In this document: in pieces, positions 23,349 through 35,274 of the stretch
Numbering within the stretch: position 1 is the stretch's first letter
How the letters are laid out: each line of letters begins with the position of its first letter
The notes under the pieces: generated by a model
Databases searched by the model: none
What the model was told of the DNA's origin: nothing
Seen by the model: only the letters and a program-made list of their open reading frames with translations
Assembly: GCA_003194525.1 (NCBI GenBank)
Contig: NBIV01000132.1
Span: 141,801 to 205,800, forward strand
Source of the DNA: Gracilariopsis chorda
Taxonomy: Eukaryota > Rhodophyta > Florideophyceae > Gracilariales > Gracilariaceae
Direction of reading: 5' to 3'
Length of the DNA: 64,000 nucleotides
Position numbers and translations under genes: made by a program

Positions 23349-24245
23349 TTGTTTCACTTGATTCGGCGCAATTTCGAGCACTCCCAGCAATACCGCGCCC
23401 TCAACGCAGTCGTGCGCAAACCAGATTATCCAAATCTGGGACGAGCGCTGGAAGATACACGTGGTAGAATGGAAAGACTGGAAAGAGAAGCCGAACAGAA
23501 GATCTCAGCGCTCGAGTCCACTCTCAGTCTCGTCCTCAGTTCTAGAGGCGATTCTTCTTCTGCAACAAAGATCAATAGACCCCCTGTGTGTACAGGAAAG
23601 CAGAACATTGATAGTTGGATCACACATGTCAGGAACTATCTGGAAGGAACCTCAAACGACAAAGCACCCCCCATAGCGCTCAGCTATATTGGTGGAGAAG
23701 CTCACGAGTGGCACCTCACCCTAGTGAAAAACGGAACAGACTTCTGTACAATCGAAAAGCTCTTTGATGGTCTGGAAACTCACATCAGAATAATGAACAA
23801 GGAAAAACTTGCTCGTGATAAACTGTGCAAGTGGAAACGAATGAAAGACGTCCGGCAGTACATTGAGGATTTTTTGAAGATCATACTGGATATTCCCAAT
23901 ATCAGTAGGGAAGAACAGGTAGACAGAAACACAAGAGGACTGAAGAGCTTTATTTTGAAAGTACTTTGTACCAAGGAATACAACTCTGTCACAGACGCGA
24001 TAAAAGATGCGGGAAGAGTCGAGTCAGCGTATAAAAGAGGGGGATCCACTAGATTTGGCAGAGAAGCGGGTGGACACTGGCATAATAAAGGACCCGTACC
24101 AATGGAAATTGGAAACGTGAAGTTAGAGAAGCTTACGGCAGAAGCCAGAAAACACTGCCGCAAGAACATACTTTGTTTCCGTTGCAGAGGACCAAGGCAC
24201 AGAGCGAACGACCCGCACTGCCCAGAAAACTCTCAGAGAAACTGA
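23349..24245 (+). CDS. Gag of chromovirus 1
   Basis: A single frame with a coiled-coil-like segment (LERLEREAEQKISALES region), the Retrotrans_gag core (ALSYIGGEAHEWHLTLVKNG; IEDFLKIILDI) and a C-terminal knuckle-like CFRCRGPRHRANDPHC. The last Cys is two residues further out than in the classical C-x2-C-x4-H-x4-C. The frame opens with TTG codons, so the true start is uncertain; the first in-frame ATG lies inside the visible domain. It overlaps the protease frame by about 70 nt. Confidence 0.75.
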   Translation: MFHLIRRNFEHSQQYRALNAVVRKPDYPNLGRALEDTRGRMERLEREAEQKISALESTLSLVLSSRGDSSSATKINRPPVCTGKQNIDSWITHVRNYLEGTSNDKAPPIALSYIGGEAHEWHLTLVKNGTDFCTIEKLFDGLETHIRIMNKEKLARDKLCKWKRMKDVRQYIEDFLKIILDIPNISREEQVDRNTRGLKSFILKVLCTKEYNSVTDAIKDAGRVESAYKRGGSTRFGREAGGHWHNKGPVPMEIGNVKLEKLTAEARKHCRKNILCFRCRGPRHRANDPHCPENSQRN

Positions 24246-26278
24246 CTCACATGTCCTCAGTTCCAGTTGAAACCACCGTACCCACAGAAACAACCAAGAT
24301 CTTCACGACTTATATCAAGATCAAAGAACGAACGGAACACCCGAGTGCGAATACCAAAGTAGACCACAAGAAATACAGATTTTTAACGTCAAATCTTGCA
24401 TCACCATTTGAAACCCCAGCCCCAGGACTGTTACTTGTGCAAGTACGCGTAAACAGAAAAATCTGTAAAATGTTGTTCGATAACGGATCGGAAATCAGCT
24501 ACCTTTCAAAGGCTTTCGTTAAACGCGTGGGAATTCCAACAGTCAAAACGAACTACCAAGCAGAGATGGCGAATAAATCAACTATCGTTCTAGAAAAGAC
24601 TGATAAAGATAGTGTCACATTGGAAATAGGACACCTCAAAAAGAAAAGACGGTTCGCCATCTGCCCATTGTACGGATATGACGCAATCCTTTTAAAAAAA
24701 CTGGCTTCACCAGTACAAACCCTATGTCAACCACCGAACCAACATCATGCCATTTCCCCACGAAAAAAAACAAGTTGTCATTAACGATACGTGGAAACGA
24801 AGCAACAACATGACAACAATCAACATTATCAAGAAATGCTTACAAAAGAAGTTACCAGCATTTGTGGTTCTCATACCCCCGCAAAATGAACAAGAAAATA
24901 TAGAGGTACAAAACCCCAACCTAAAGTCATTGTTAGGTGAATTTGAAGATGTATTTCCAGACTAACTTCCAAAAGGACTACCCCCAAAGCGAGAAAAAGA
25001 CTTTCATATCGACCTACTGCCAGGTTCTACGCCACTCAAGAAAGCAGTATATCGAATGTCAGAGAAAGAGCTTACAGAACTACGTAAGCAGCTCAATGCA
25101 ATACTTCAACAGGGTTTCATCCGACCAAGTTCAAGCCCTTGGGGTGCACCCGTACAATTCGTCGCCAACAAAGATGGAGCATTGAGATTATGCATAGACT
25201 ACCGAGGATTAAACAAACTAACATTGACGAATAGCCACCCCATACCCCGGATTGATGACATATTCAATCAGGTAAGTGGCGCTATAATATTTTCAAAAAA
25301 TAGATCTTCGTTCAGGGTATCATCAAATAAGACTATTTGAACAGTCAATTTCGAGAACAGCCCTCCGTACAAGATACGGTCACTTTGAGTCCCTCGTACT
25401 TCCTTTTGGTCTTACCAATGCACCAGCTTCATTTATGAGCCTGATGGATACGGTACTGAGAGAATACATAGACGTGTTCGTCCTAGTATATCTAGATGAC
25501 ATTCTTATTTATAGTAAGAACAAAAAAGAATATTTGAAGCATCTCAGATGTGTACTCAACAAACTTCGCGAGCACAAGCTTTATGAGAAGCTTCCAAAGT
25601 GTGAATTCGTGAAGCAGAAAGTTGAGTATCTTGGACAGATTGTGAGTGCAGAAGGTATATCCCTCGAAGCACAGAAGATTGATACAATCTTAAATTGGAG
25701 TACACCTAAAACCAAGACTGACGTCCAGGCATTCCTGGGATTAGTAAACTACTACCGAAGATTTATCAAGAACTGTTCCGAAATATCGAAACCCTTGACC
25801 AAACTATGTGGAAAATCTGAATTTGAATTGAAACAAGAACAAGCTGAAAGTTTTGATTCCTTGAAGAAAGCTATCACGAGAACCCCAGTACTAAGGCACT
25901 TTGACCCAAAATTACCCATCATCATTACTACCGACGCCTCTCAATATGCCATTGGAGCCGTTATGGAACAGGTTGAAAACAATGTTAAACGACCTGTAGC
26001 ATTTTCATCAAGAACATTAAACGCCGCCGAACAACGTTACGCAGCCCACGAAAGAGAACTCTTGGGGGGTAATAGACACGTTGAGAACATGGAGAGTTTG
26101 CGTTCATGGCCAAAAATTTATAGTTTACACTGACCACTACCCTTTGAAGTATCTAGAATCTCAACCGAACCTGTTTCAAAGACACGTACGCTGGCTGGTA
26201 AAAATTGTTGAGTTTGACTTCTGTTTTCAGCCGATCAAAGGGAAGTCCAACGTTGTCGCAGATGCTCTTTCAAGATAG
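24173..26278 (+). pseudogene. Pol of chromovirus 1: protease, RT, RNase H
   Basis: The protease frame 24,173-24,784 has KMLFDNGSEISYLS where a D-(S/T)-G active site is expected (here D-N-G). RT follows in pieces: [16 protein letters not shown] and [12 protein letters not shown] (25,056-25,340), a frameshift, LPFGLTNAPASF, then VYLDDILIYS near 25,489. RNase H shows TTDASQYAIGAV and, after another frameshift near 26,080, YTDHYPLKYL and VVADALSR. A TAA near 24,963 also interrupts. All domains are in normal Ty3/gypsy order but cannot be made as one protein. Confidence 0.8.
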
Positions 26279-26639
26279 CCGAAACACGTTGAGACCCCTG
26301 AAGTAATTAACCGGTCACTACTTCAGGAAGCAATTCTCAGAACCTCCAAAGTCAATGGTATATCCCAGCTTGGTGAGGTATGCAAAAAGGATACGCGCGC
26401 ATTCATCAACGGATATATGAATGACAAGGAATTCAGAAACCTAGACAAATCTGCGCAGGGCCCATTTTACAAACAAAACGGTTTTTAATAGGGAAGGACG
26501 GCTCTGCGTACCAAAAGGAGAAGTAAGACTAAAGATACTACAAGACTACCACGATCAACTTATATCAGCTCACCTAGCATTTAGGAAAACATATGAAAAG
26601 ATTCGGAGACTATACTACTGGAAATCGTTACGCTAAACG

Positions 26640-27150
26640 ATTAAGGAATACGTCGACTCATGTCTGAAGTGTCAAGAAACGAAATCAGGAACCAAGAAAC
26701 CCCGGGTTCAACTACAACCACTAACTCCTCCAATAAAGATGTGGGCCCAAACTACAATGGACTTCCTCACACTGCTTCCCAAAACGAAACATGGGAGTAG
26801 TGCATTGTACGTAGTAGTAGACCGCCTATCCAAGTTGATCAGAATTATCTGAACAACATCAGATGCCACTGCAGTTCAGACTGCAGAACTCTATTTCAAA
26901 CACGTATACAGACACCATGGCCTCTCCGAAGTAATTATCTCCGACAGGGACAAGGTTTCTATGAGCAACTTTTGGAAAGAACTATTCCGTCTTGTCGGTA
27001 CTAAGATAAGGACATCAACAGCATATCATCTACAGAAAGATGGTCAAACCGAGGTAATGAACAAAAAAATTGAAGAAATGAGTAGAGAATACGTCAAACT
27101 TAAGCAATCTGATTGGGATGAACACCTCATAGAATTCGAAGTCGCATAGA
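26640..27150 (+). pseudogene. Integrase core of chromovirus 1
   Basis: CLKCQETK is the last part of the HHCC zinc module. TTMDFLTLLP carries the first catalytic D, VIISDRDK the second, and DGQTEVMNKKIEEM the E region. Stops interrupt the core (for example a TGA after KLIRII). Confidence 0.7.
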
Positions 27151-27599
27151 ACTCTTCAGAGAACTCAACCACAAACTCACACCCTTCTTCTTAACGTATG
27201 GGGACCACCCAAGGGTACTACCACTCGATACCATCATTTCAGAAAATGTTGCAGCTCTGAAGTTCATAGAAACCATGAAGCAAGCAACCATTGAAGCAAA
27301 AACACAGATTGAAAAACAGAATCGCTACTCCAAGTCATACACCGATAAGAATCGGTCCCCCTGCACATTCCAAGTGGGACAGAAAGTCATGTTGTCTACA
27401 AAAAAGCTCAATGGGGACCACATGGGAAAGAAGTACAACTACGAATCCCATACTTTGGACCGTTCAGGATCACAGAAAAACTTGGTCCAGTAGCATTTTG
27501 TCTAGACTTGAGTCATAAACTGAAGCCAAAAATTCATGATGTGTTCCACGCTAGTGTTCTCAAGCATTACTCAGAAGAAAAATCAATTCGTTCCGAGCC

Positions 27600-27810
27600 A
27601 GATCATCCCACCCCGGTAACATAGAAGGATGGGACAAAAGAATAGGAAGTAGGATGTATTGTCAACCACAGAAAACGGGCCAGATGATTTGAATTTCTTG
27701 TCAAATGGCTTGGATACCCAAGTCATGAGAACACTTGCATGAAAGAAAGAGACCTCACGAAGTGCAAAGCACTTCTCTGGCAGTATAAGAAGACGAATGG
27801 ACTCCTTTCG
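27600..27810 (+). pseudogene. Chromodomain of chromovirus 1
   Basis: In one frame broken by a single stop the translation reads CIVNHRKRAR, then FEFLVKWLGYPSHENTC and LTKCKALLWQYKK. This is the standard chromodomain pattern (FLVKWKGY, ENTW, then a C-terminal helix) shortly after the integrase tail, the usual chromovirus position. Chromodomains direct integration to methylated-histone chromatin. Confidence 0.7.
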
Positions 27811-28341
27811 AGAAGGAACAAAGCATCCTCGTCTCAACAAACGTTGAGGATGAATCAAAACTCCAATGTAGAAGACGGGAGAGAGTTCTACAACAATATC
27901 AACCTCGGCGGAAGATCGTTATACCATTAGATGAGTGAAATCACTGGCATTGAAGCAATCACGAGACGTCTTTGCTGGGCAGCCTGTCATATCTCGTTAT
28001 CATTCGCCCAACATCGTGGACTCTTCTACACCGACGACAATGACATACTGCTGCACCGGATCTTCTTCAACTATGATGGTGGACGATGTTGGACGATACG
28101 TTCGAAATGAATATCTTCTACTATATAGTCGCGCAGTACGGACACCATTCGGGTGAACGAAGTTTTACGGAGAAAAGTGGTTAAATACTGAACCGCTTCG
28201 AAGATGAAGGTCAAGTCCCATTCACCTTGGAACCTGAAACTCAGCGCGACCTGGTCCTATTTCCTCCTGAATCTGGTTTTGTGCGAGTCTAAGAAAATCT
28301 TCGTCACGAGTTGGGTTCACTTTACTGTTATGGGAGAGTGA

Positions 28342-28992
28342 TGTTAGAATTAGTTATTATTTACCTTTCTTTAAATATAGTTGGCTTTCGCATCGGTTCT
28401 AACGTGCACAACCCAGCTAGTTCTATTTTAATCGATCTCTTGAAGAGATCAGTCACCCTTTTGCCTTGCCAAACTGCCCTCAAAGCCGAGTTGACATCTT
28501 CGTGACACCCTTTCAATATTACATGACAACATTTTCAAGTCCGAGAAGTCTTGTTTGACCACATGGACATATGGGCTCTAAATTACACGTGCTTACTACT
28601 CAAAAAGTTGATAGACACTTCAAATGGTACATGAAGAATCGAAATGTCATGGAAGATTCTGAAGGGAGTAGTGCCAAGTCATCACTAGCACCTTGGGTTC
28701 ATGCCAGATCATCTCGACCTTGTCTGATGACAATTCATCAGCACTGATGGAATTTCCCAAGCCATCAAACGACTATATCTGGCACCGAGCCCGGTAAACC
28801 AGTAGTGTACGGAAGCCAGCACGAACAACAAGCATCATACCGTCTACCACGGAAGAATTCTCGTCGACTAGTGGCCCTGATAGAACTAGAATAGAAACTC
28901 TATATAAACTCCAATGGATGTTCCGAACTTTTAATTCGGATGATCATCATCGACCTCCATCCAATTCAACCACTGCACGTCTGTTCCTAACG
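28342..28992 (+). repeat. 3' LTR of chromovirus 1
   Basis: Preceded by the purine tract GGGAGAGTGA. It aligns with the 5' LTR and includes the TATATAAAC box near 28,902. Confidence 0.85.
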
Positions 28993-28997
28993 GCCGT

Positions 28998-29828
28998 TGA
29001 GCGCCGTAAAGGCCCCCGTCGTGTTGATATGACATCCTTATCTCAGTACACCAGCGCCACCCATCCAATGCAGATCGCCATTCCCGGTTATGTGGTTTCT
29101 CTTTTGCCCGTCGTCAGCAATGTTATTCGAGCTTATCGTTGCTGAGAGAAAATAACTTTTCACGACCTGAAGTGCACTGCTGGGTTCCGGCATAGATTTT
29201 GTGCCAACTTTTGGCGTTGGGCATGTCTGGTACCTCGCTATCGGTTATTAGCGTGGCTTTTATGGTCGTATCTGCGTATTGCATGCATGGTCTATACGAG
29301 AGCTCGGTGATTTCGTTATGTTGAAACCATGTCGTAGCGTCAGATACGAAGCTCATGGCTGGGCTCTCTCTGATAACGAGAAAGCACGCGAGGAATGTTC
29401 TTTTGGTTCGGTATCAATGGCGCGGTGGTCCGTCCATTCGGTCTCCGCTCGATCTATGGTTGCGCCGGAATCGGTGTCGGCGCATACACAAGCGGTTCTT
29501 TACGCCTGTCGGAAAGCACGTTGAATGGCGTTCCGGTGCTGTGATGGCCGCTTTCAATCAATGTTTGACGGGATTGGGTGTAGCCTTTCCACCTTTCGAA
29601 AAATACACCTCCCATTTTTTACGGATCGGCTCCCATACCGAGCACATTTTTCTCGGTATTCCGCTTGATGTAGGCATAAAGTGCTTTTGTTGGGGTTTAA
29701 ACAGTCAGGAAATGGCCGTTTTCTATTTTGACCGTACCATTGAAACGAGCAACGCTTTATTCTGGTTGTTCGGTAGGCTCGGATCTGGGCATCCAGCCCA
29801 GGCCACCGCTTCCGTTCCAGTTGCATAG
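28998..29828 (+). pseudogene. Tyrosine recombinase of the DIRS-type element (C-terminal part)
   Basis: The frame 29,355-29,828 holds the recombinase catalytic end: YTSHFLRIG (H at 29,613, R at 29,622, the H-x-x-R box), CWGLNSQEM (W at 29,691) and Tyr in AVFYFDR (29,724). This matches YR enzymes of DIRS/PAT/Ngaro elements, which insert circular cDNA. Upstream to 28,998 the frame is broken and the first catalytic Arg region is only faintly readable. It is followed after ~60 nt by the right terminal repeat. It most plausibly belongs to the pol at 16.4-18.5 kb. Confidence 0.7.
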
Positions 29829-29885
29829 CGCGTCGCGCGACGCCGATTATTAATACTGGTCGAAAATCATGAGCGTTGCTCTTAT

Positions 29886-30108
29886 GTTGGTGTTTTGTGT
29901 CTTGTTCATGCTCATGAAAGCGCGTGACAGATGAATAGCGAGGGTGGCCTGAAAAGTCGAGCACTGCTTGACGCGTACGATCAGGTCTAAGTGGGTTGTG
30001 ATAATCAGCTCACAATTGGATCACGGCCGACGGCGCCTGGCCGGGCACACTTGTCTTGGATCGCGGCACCCAGGGAACGAGACTGTGTCCCGGTGTGCCT
30101 CTCTCTCC
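29886..30108 (+). repeat. Right terminal repeat of DIRS-type element
   Basis: Direct copy of 15,035-15,255, placed just after the recombinase remnant. The pair brackets the whole nested stack. Confidence 0.65.
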
Positions 30109-31109
30109 CACCCACCCGCCCGTCTTACTTCGTGTCGACTAATGCCTCTCTCTTTGAGAATAAGAGGGAAAACGTGTAATGGCGAATGAAATCGTGACAC
30201 GTACACAAAAAAACGGGGGGTTCCCCGAAAAGGGGGATCCCGCCCTCCTTGACGACCCTCCTCGGCGCGGTCAAGTCGAGACATCTTAAGCACGGACCAT
30301 CCGTTGGGCCCCCCCTTGGGACCTCTTTTGGACGTTCCACTCCCCGACTACCCCCTCTCTAGGACGGCCGGCTATTCAAGTGGTGGAAGGCGGGTTTCGA
30401 ATGCGTTTTATAGTAGATGGCTGTTGTTTGGGTCTTGAGTTCTAAGCACACTGAGGGCAACTTCAGACGATTTAATTTCGACCTTGGATGAAAGAAACAG
30501 CACTCCATTAGGAAGGGGGCTGCGTCAAGGTACTGACCACCATAAAGGAACACGTTTCCATCCAGTGACCAAAGATTTCGCTCTGTTCTCAATTCACACT
30601 GCCATTCCTTTCCGCCATTTCTTCAAACATCAAGCTCATGTTGAGTATTATAAACTACTTCGTTCCGAGGGCCCTCAAAAATTGCTGAGAGCTACGTCGG
30701 TGTGTCCATGGCAATGAGAAACGCCTTCAATGGAATATTTATTATTCTTAACGGTATAACAGAAAGATAAAAGCGTGTATGACTACAAACGTTTTGAGAG
30801 CATACAACTGAGCGTCAACGGTGAGCAACAATCAGTTGCAGCTTTGAGCATGGTTACATTTCCAGGCACACACTAACAACGAACTCCTTACTCTTTTTCG
30901 GTAAAGATAGCAACATAAACTTTCGACTTGGCACACGAGCAGCACATGTTTATCAGTGAAACCCAAGTAGACCCCCATCACCAATTCTCAATTCAATAAA
31001 CACATTTACTTTTTGTTGCTCTTCTTTATCTTCAGTTGTAGTATATGCCCTGCCAATACGGAAACAGATGTGCATGTTGCGTAAACCCTCGTTTTCTGCT
31101 CTCGTCTGG
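30109..31109. other. Intergenic; GC-rich then AT-rich, no gene recognised
   Basis: 30,200-30,370 is unusually G/C-run-rich and may be further DIRS 3' sequence. The rest is anonymous upstream sequence of the secreted-protein gene. Confidence 0.35.
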
Positions 31110-31117
31110 TATAAAAG
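31110..31117 (+). promoter_or_regulatory. TATA box of secreted-protein gene
   Basis: TATAAAAGCTGAG lies 125 nt before the ATG. The same TATAAA-GCTGAG combination stands before the secreted-protein gene at 49,313. Confidence 0.6.
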
Positions 31118-31234
31118 CTGAGCCGTTTAGGCCATTCGGCCGTCACCCTTCCAGCAGCTCACCTATTCTCGTCTCATTCAAAGAACAAAAGCCTCCTAAA
31201 TCCATCTCAACGCAAACACGGTCAGCCCACAAAC

Positions 31235-31684
31235 ATGACCCGTCTCACCATTGTTTTTCTTCTGTCTGCACTTCTACTCGCAAGCTCTTTCGCTTCTCCA
31301 GCATTGGCCCCCGACCAGATCGACAATAGATCCGACGGTGAAGTCATAGATGATTACCTTGCAACTGTCGATCGCACAGCATGTAATCATCCTTGCTACA
31401 TGTGCAGAAAGATATTTACCGTATCGTGCGACACAAGGCAATGTTGCCATGGTCCCACTGGAGGACGATGTGTGCTATCGTCAAGCAACCGCTGTGTGAT
31501 GCAGAACATGACAGGAAGCAACGCCAATGCAGCTTGTCTCAACTGTCCGTGCGGCAGGAAAAGGTCTTCACGACCGGCCGCCGCTTGTTTGGTTGGCGTC
31601 AGCAAGTGGACTGTGATGAGGGTGTTCGATCCCAATGCATATTGCTGGGGCCCGTGTGACGGATGCGAGTCCTTGAATTACTGA
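31235..31684 (+). CDS. Small cysteine-rich secreted protein, 149 aa
   Basis: The ATG at 31,235 lies behind a TATA box and a CA-rich leader. Residues 1-21 form a signal peptide (hydrophobic IVFLLSALLLASSFA). The mature part holds 15 cysteines, mostly between residues 48 and 148 (pattern starts C-x3-C-x2-C, later CC, C-x2-C-x-C). It has N-glycosylation sequons NRS and NMT. No known fold was recognised; the density suggests a disulfide-stabilised extracellular protein. An odd cysteine count implies one free or intermolecular bond. The frame is intact and single-exon. It immediately precedes the broken NB-ARC gene. Confidence 0.75.
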   Translation: MTRLTIVFLLSALLLASSFASPALAPDQIDNRSDGEVIDDYLATVDRTACNHPCYMCRKIFTVSCDTRQCCHGPTGGRCVLSSSNRCVMQNMTGSNANAACLNCPCGRKRSSRPAAACLVGVSKWTVMRVFDPNAYCWGPCDGCESLNY

Positions 31685-31740
31685 ATTGTTTGTGCAGCTC
31701 GCTGCAACAATAAGGGGCGAGAAATACCTTTAGGGTGCTT

Positions 31741-34690
31741 CTGATAAAGCTGCGCCATGGTTTTGTGGACGCAAGTGCTTGTTTCTGGTTGACGACATAT
31801 GGTGGATGAATGGCATAACCTCGAACGTTTTCACAGTTCTGGGTACCATGTTACACGATGAAAGCCTGCTGGTATACATAACCAGAGATGAACGGTTTTT
31901 GAGAGGAGCTGATAGAATAGTTTGCTTTCAAGAGAAAGACGCACATGGGGACCTGGCACGGCGTATGTTGTTGACGCATGCTGGATTCGATAGTAATTTC
32001 AGAGCAGCAAACCGACAAGCTTTGACAGGTATTCTGGACATATGCGGAGGACTTCCTCCTGCTCTTGGAATTGCAGGCTCGACAATGTGGACGCATCAAG
32101 AGAAGCGAGAAGGCGACAAACAGGATGTGCTGGCAGACAATTATCGCAGTTCGTAGTCCCAAGAAGATAATATTCTAAAGGGCAGTGGGGAGGGCTATGG
32201 ACCGCTGAGACTGATTGTGGACAATTCTATTGAAGTGTTAGTTAGAGTCAGAGAGCTCGGAAACAGACAGGGGTACGAAGAGAAAGATTGGAAAGTTGTT
32301 TCGAGCACTGTGCGTGCTCAAGAAGCAACAGAAGGCTTACGGAGAGATGCTCCAGAAGCTGTAGGACATGGATAGCTTATGTGAGACACGGGAGGTTGCC
32401 AAAAGGATGGACGAGGTATCGCTTGTTCGGATGAGAGTAGACGGCGCAAATGTATTAATGTATTTTACGTACAGCTGCACGACTTGGTGCTGGACATTGC
32501 GATGCGCAAGGCGTCGGAGAGGTACAAAAAGAAGGCGCACTTTTCAACTCTTGCGGACAACTATATGCAAAAGATGGTCGACGGCGCAGATTTGCCGACG
32601 GCACAGATTGAGAAGCGGCAGTTGTTCAGAGCGTGGTGGAATGTGGCAGACGACGGGCACATTTTTGACAATGTCTGCCGAGTTTTGGACGGAGCAGGAG
32701 AAGCAGAGGAGGTAGTATGGTTGTTGGATAGAGCGCAGTGGGTCGTGATGCGGCTGCAAAAGTATGGCATCAGTGGTGTGGAAGACGACGTAAGAATCGC
32801 CGAGGAGGTGAATAAGAAGGCATGTACGGAGCATGGTGCGGCGTTGAAGTACCTGGACATGATACATAGTGCGGCTCAGATGAGTTGTGGTGCTGTGGCG
32901 CGAAACGCGTGTGAAGCTTGGTTTCAGCTGCATGGGCTATTGCGTGGTACGCAAAACAGTGCAAGAGGACAACCGCATTTGTAGCAGAGATCGAACATCA
33001 CGCACCTCGCCCTTGGGTGAAGCCTCAGGTCGGATTCTTACTTGGTGCAGGGGGCGCGGCGTTGGACTCTGTGCAGACGACTGGCGACTTGCTCTGCATA
33101 TGGCACGGGAAGGATTTGGTTCGATTCGTCAGCACTTACAGATATGACGTGTTTGTGACCGAGTACGATAGAAGGTTCGGGAACCAGACGCGATATGCAC
33201 TTGTTGGAACCAAGCGTTCCGAAGGCGTGATGGAAGGCGCTGCTGCAAGCGGTGTGGGTGAAGCTGCTACGGAGAGGCAGAAGTGCCATTGCGCTGCGTT
33301 TTCGAAGGACATGAAGAAGGTGATAACCGGGCACGAGGACGAGAGCGTACTGGTGTGGGATATTGATTGCGGATACAAGCTTGACCGGCGCGTGAGCATG
33401 AATGTGGATGAAACTGATGTCGCCGCAGAGGAAAGAAAAGTGCGAGGTAAATTTGATTCACTCAGGAATATGTGTTGCGGAATGTGGAAGGGCGAAGAGA
33501 CGATAAGAGAAGCTGCGAGTAGCCGTGTGAGAAGTAAGCGCAGTGCTGTGAAATGGTTGGCGGTAAGCGCAGACGGATTGAAGATTGTTTGCGGCTCATC
33601 TGACGGCAAAGTTTCTGTGCGAAGCTGTAGAAGCGGTGCTGTCGGAGATGCGCTTGACGCACTCCCGGGAAGTGGAAGTGTTGAACATGTTGCTGTGAGC
33701 AGTGACGCGAGACGAGTGGTTTGCGTTCAGGGCGGCGATATTCACGTGTGGGACGGCAGAGCTGGAGAACGTTAACGTGATGTGTGCTGCGGTGAGCGCT
33801 GATGGAGAGAGGTTAGTGTGCGGTACAAGAGAATGTGCGGTTCTTGTGTGGGACGTCAACAGCAGTGAAAGATCGGTGCGGAGCATGTCGGGGCACTCGC
33901 GTGTGGTAGGATGTGTTGCGCTAAGCAGCGACGGAAGAGTGGTTGTGCCTGGGTCGTATGATTACAGCGTTCGCGTGTGGGACGCCGACAAAGGTGAGAT
34001 GCTGGGCGCACCGCTGAGAGGACACACAAATGCCGTAGCGCATGTGGCATTGAGCGCAGACTGCAAAGAGGTTGCTTTGGCATCATATGACGGCAATGTG
34101 CGGGTGTGGGACGTGCAGAGAAATGTGGAGACGCCGCACGATGATGAACGCTTCACGACCGGAATAGAAAGTTCTGCATACGCTGGCCATGGCGCACGAG
34201 CTGTTTTCGGGCAAGGTGACGGGTGGGTTCGGTTGATGGACGTGGAGAGCGGGCAAGAGGTCGGACAGCCTCTGCGCGACCACACCGGTGCTGTGCATGT
34301 CGTTGCGCTGAGCGGCGACGGCAGTGGAATTGTGTCGGCGTCAGACGACCTCACTGTGCGAGTGTGGGACGCGAACAGCGGTGCGGCTGTCGGTGTGCCG
34401 TTGACGGATGTGGGCGCTTGGTGCGTTGCGGTGAGCAATGACGGCACGCGAGCAGTCGCTGCGCTGAACGATGGGGCGCTGATTGTGTTCGAACGTGCAG
34501 TGGCCGCGTCATTGCGCGCCTCCGCGGCCACACCGACGCCGTTTGGTGTTGCGCGTTGAGCAGCGACGGCACTTGAGTTGCGTCCGGCGGAAAAGACGAC
34601 ACTGCTCGGGTCTGGGACGTGGCCACGAGTTCAGCCGTGGCGCCGCCGCTCCGCGGTCATACAAATTGGTGGTCTGGAGAATCTACGTTG
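31741..34690 (+). pseudogene. NB-ARC / winged-helix / WD40 (Apaf-1- or NLR-like) gene, broken
   Basis: Starts abruptly inside an NB-ARC domain: kinase-2 box CLFLVDDIW, YITRDERF, and the GLPL-type box CGGLPPALGIAG (31,750-32,100). The P-loop half is missing. Near 32,470 LHDLVLDIA matches the winged-helix HDL motif. A helical stretch follows (to 32,984), then about ten WD40 repeats (ending VLVWDI, VRVWDAD, VRVWDVQ, VRVWDAN, ARVWDVA). The coding thread changes frame near 32,160-32,480, 32,930, 33,750 and 34,500, and a TGA lies in the last repeat. Members oligomerise on ligand sensing to start defence or death signalling. This copy cannot do so. Confidence 0.8.
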
Positions 34691-35274
34691 TGTGGCATAT
34701 GTACATGAAAGAGCCAATCAGAGCTCGTTAGCCTCAAACACTGGCCGGGGCAGACCGCCCAAAACCTCCACTTCTTTGGGGACAGTCAAACCAGCCAATA
34801 GCAGCCCGTTACCCTCAAAAATACATTGCATAAATTTTCACAAATGAATAGTCACAGCAAAAATAATCAGGGTATTTGTCAATATGTGACTTGGCGCATT
34901 GCATAGCCATCATGAAGTGCATACCTCAAAAATGGCGCCAACTTCAAAACCACACACTCTACTCGCCATATACACTCGCCGTAGACGCCCCATGGCATTC
35001 ATGCAAACCTCCCACCAGCCTTGCATCCCCATCACCTACAACCACTACTCCCTATAGCCAACCCTCAGCATTCAAAGACTGCTGCCACCAGATTTTCACT
35101 TAGATCAGCTAAACAAACTACTCGCTATTGCTAGCCAATGATACCCGTAAACACATGCTGCTGGCCTCCAAAATTGAAGAACCGCTATAGCCCCGGCTCA
35201 CGGTTTTCTGTCAGCCTTGATGCCATTTTCCTATACTCCGTCATCCGCAGCGTCTTCATAAGCTACATTTCAAA
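34691..35274. other. No gene recognised
   Basis: Anonymous sequence after the WD40 remnant. Confidence 0.4.

Larger units (their letters stand above)
21451..28992 (+). mobile_element. Ty3/gypsy chromovirus 1, complete but decayed
   Basis: LTRs at 21,451-22,102 and 28,342-28,992 start TGTTAGAA and end CCTAACA or CCTAACG. The flanking pentamers GCCCT (21,446-21,450) and GCCGT (28,993-28,997) are a likely 5-bp target duplication with one mutation. A primer-binding site follows the 5' LTR and a purine tract precedes the 3' LTR. Internal order: an extra zinc-finger ORF, gag, protease, RT, RNase H, integrase, chromodomain. Several frameshifts and stops and the visible LTR divergence show it is old. 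It sits directly before the recombinase part of the DIRS-type element. Confidence 0.85.
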
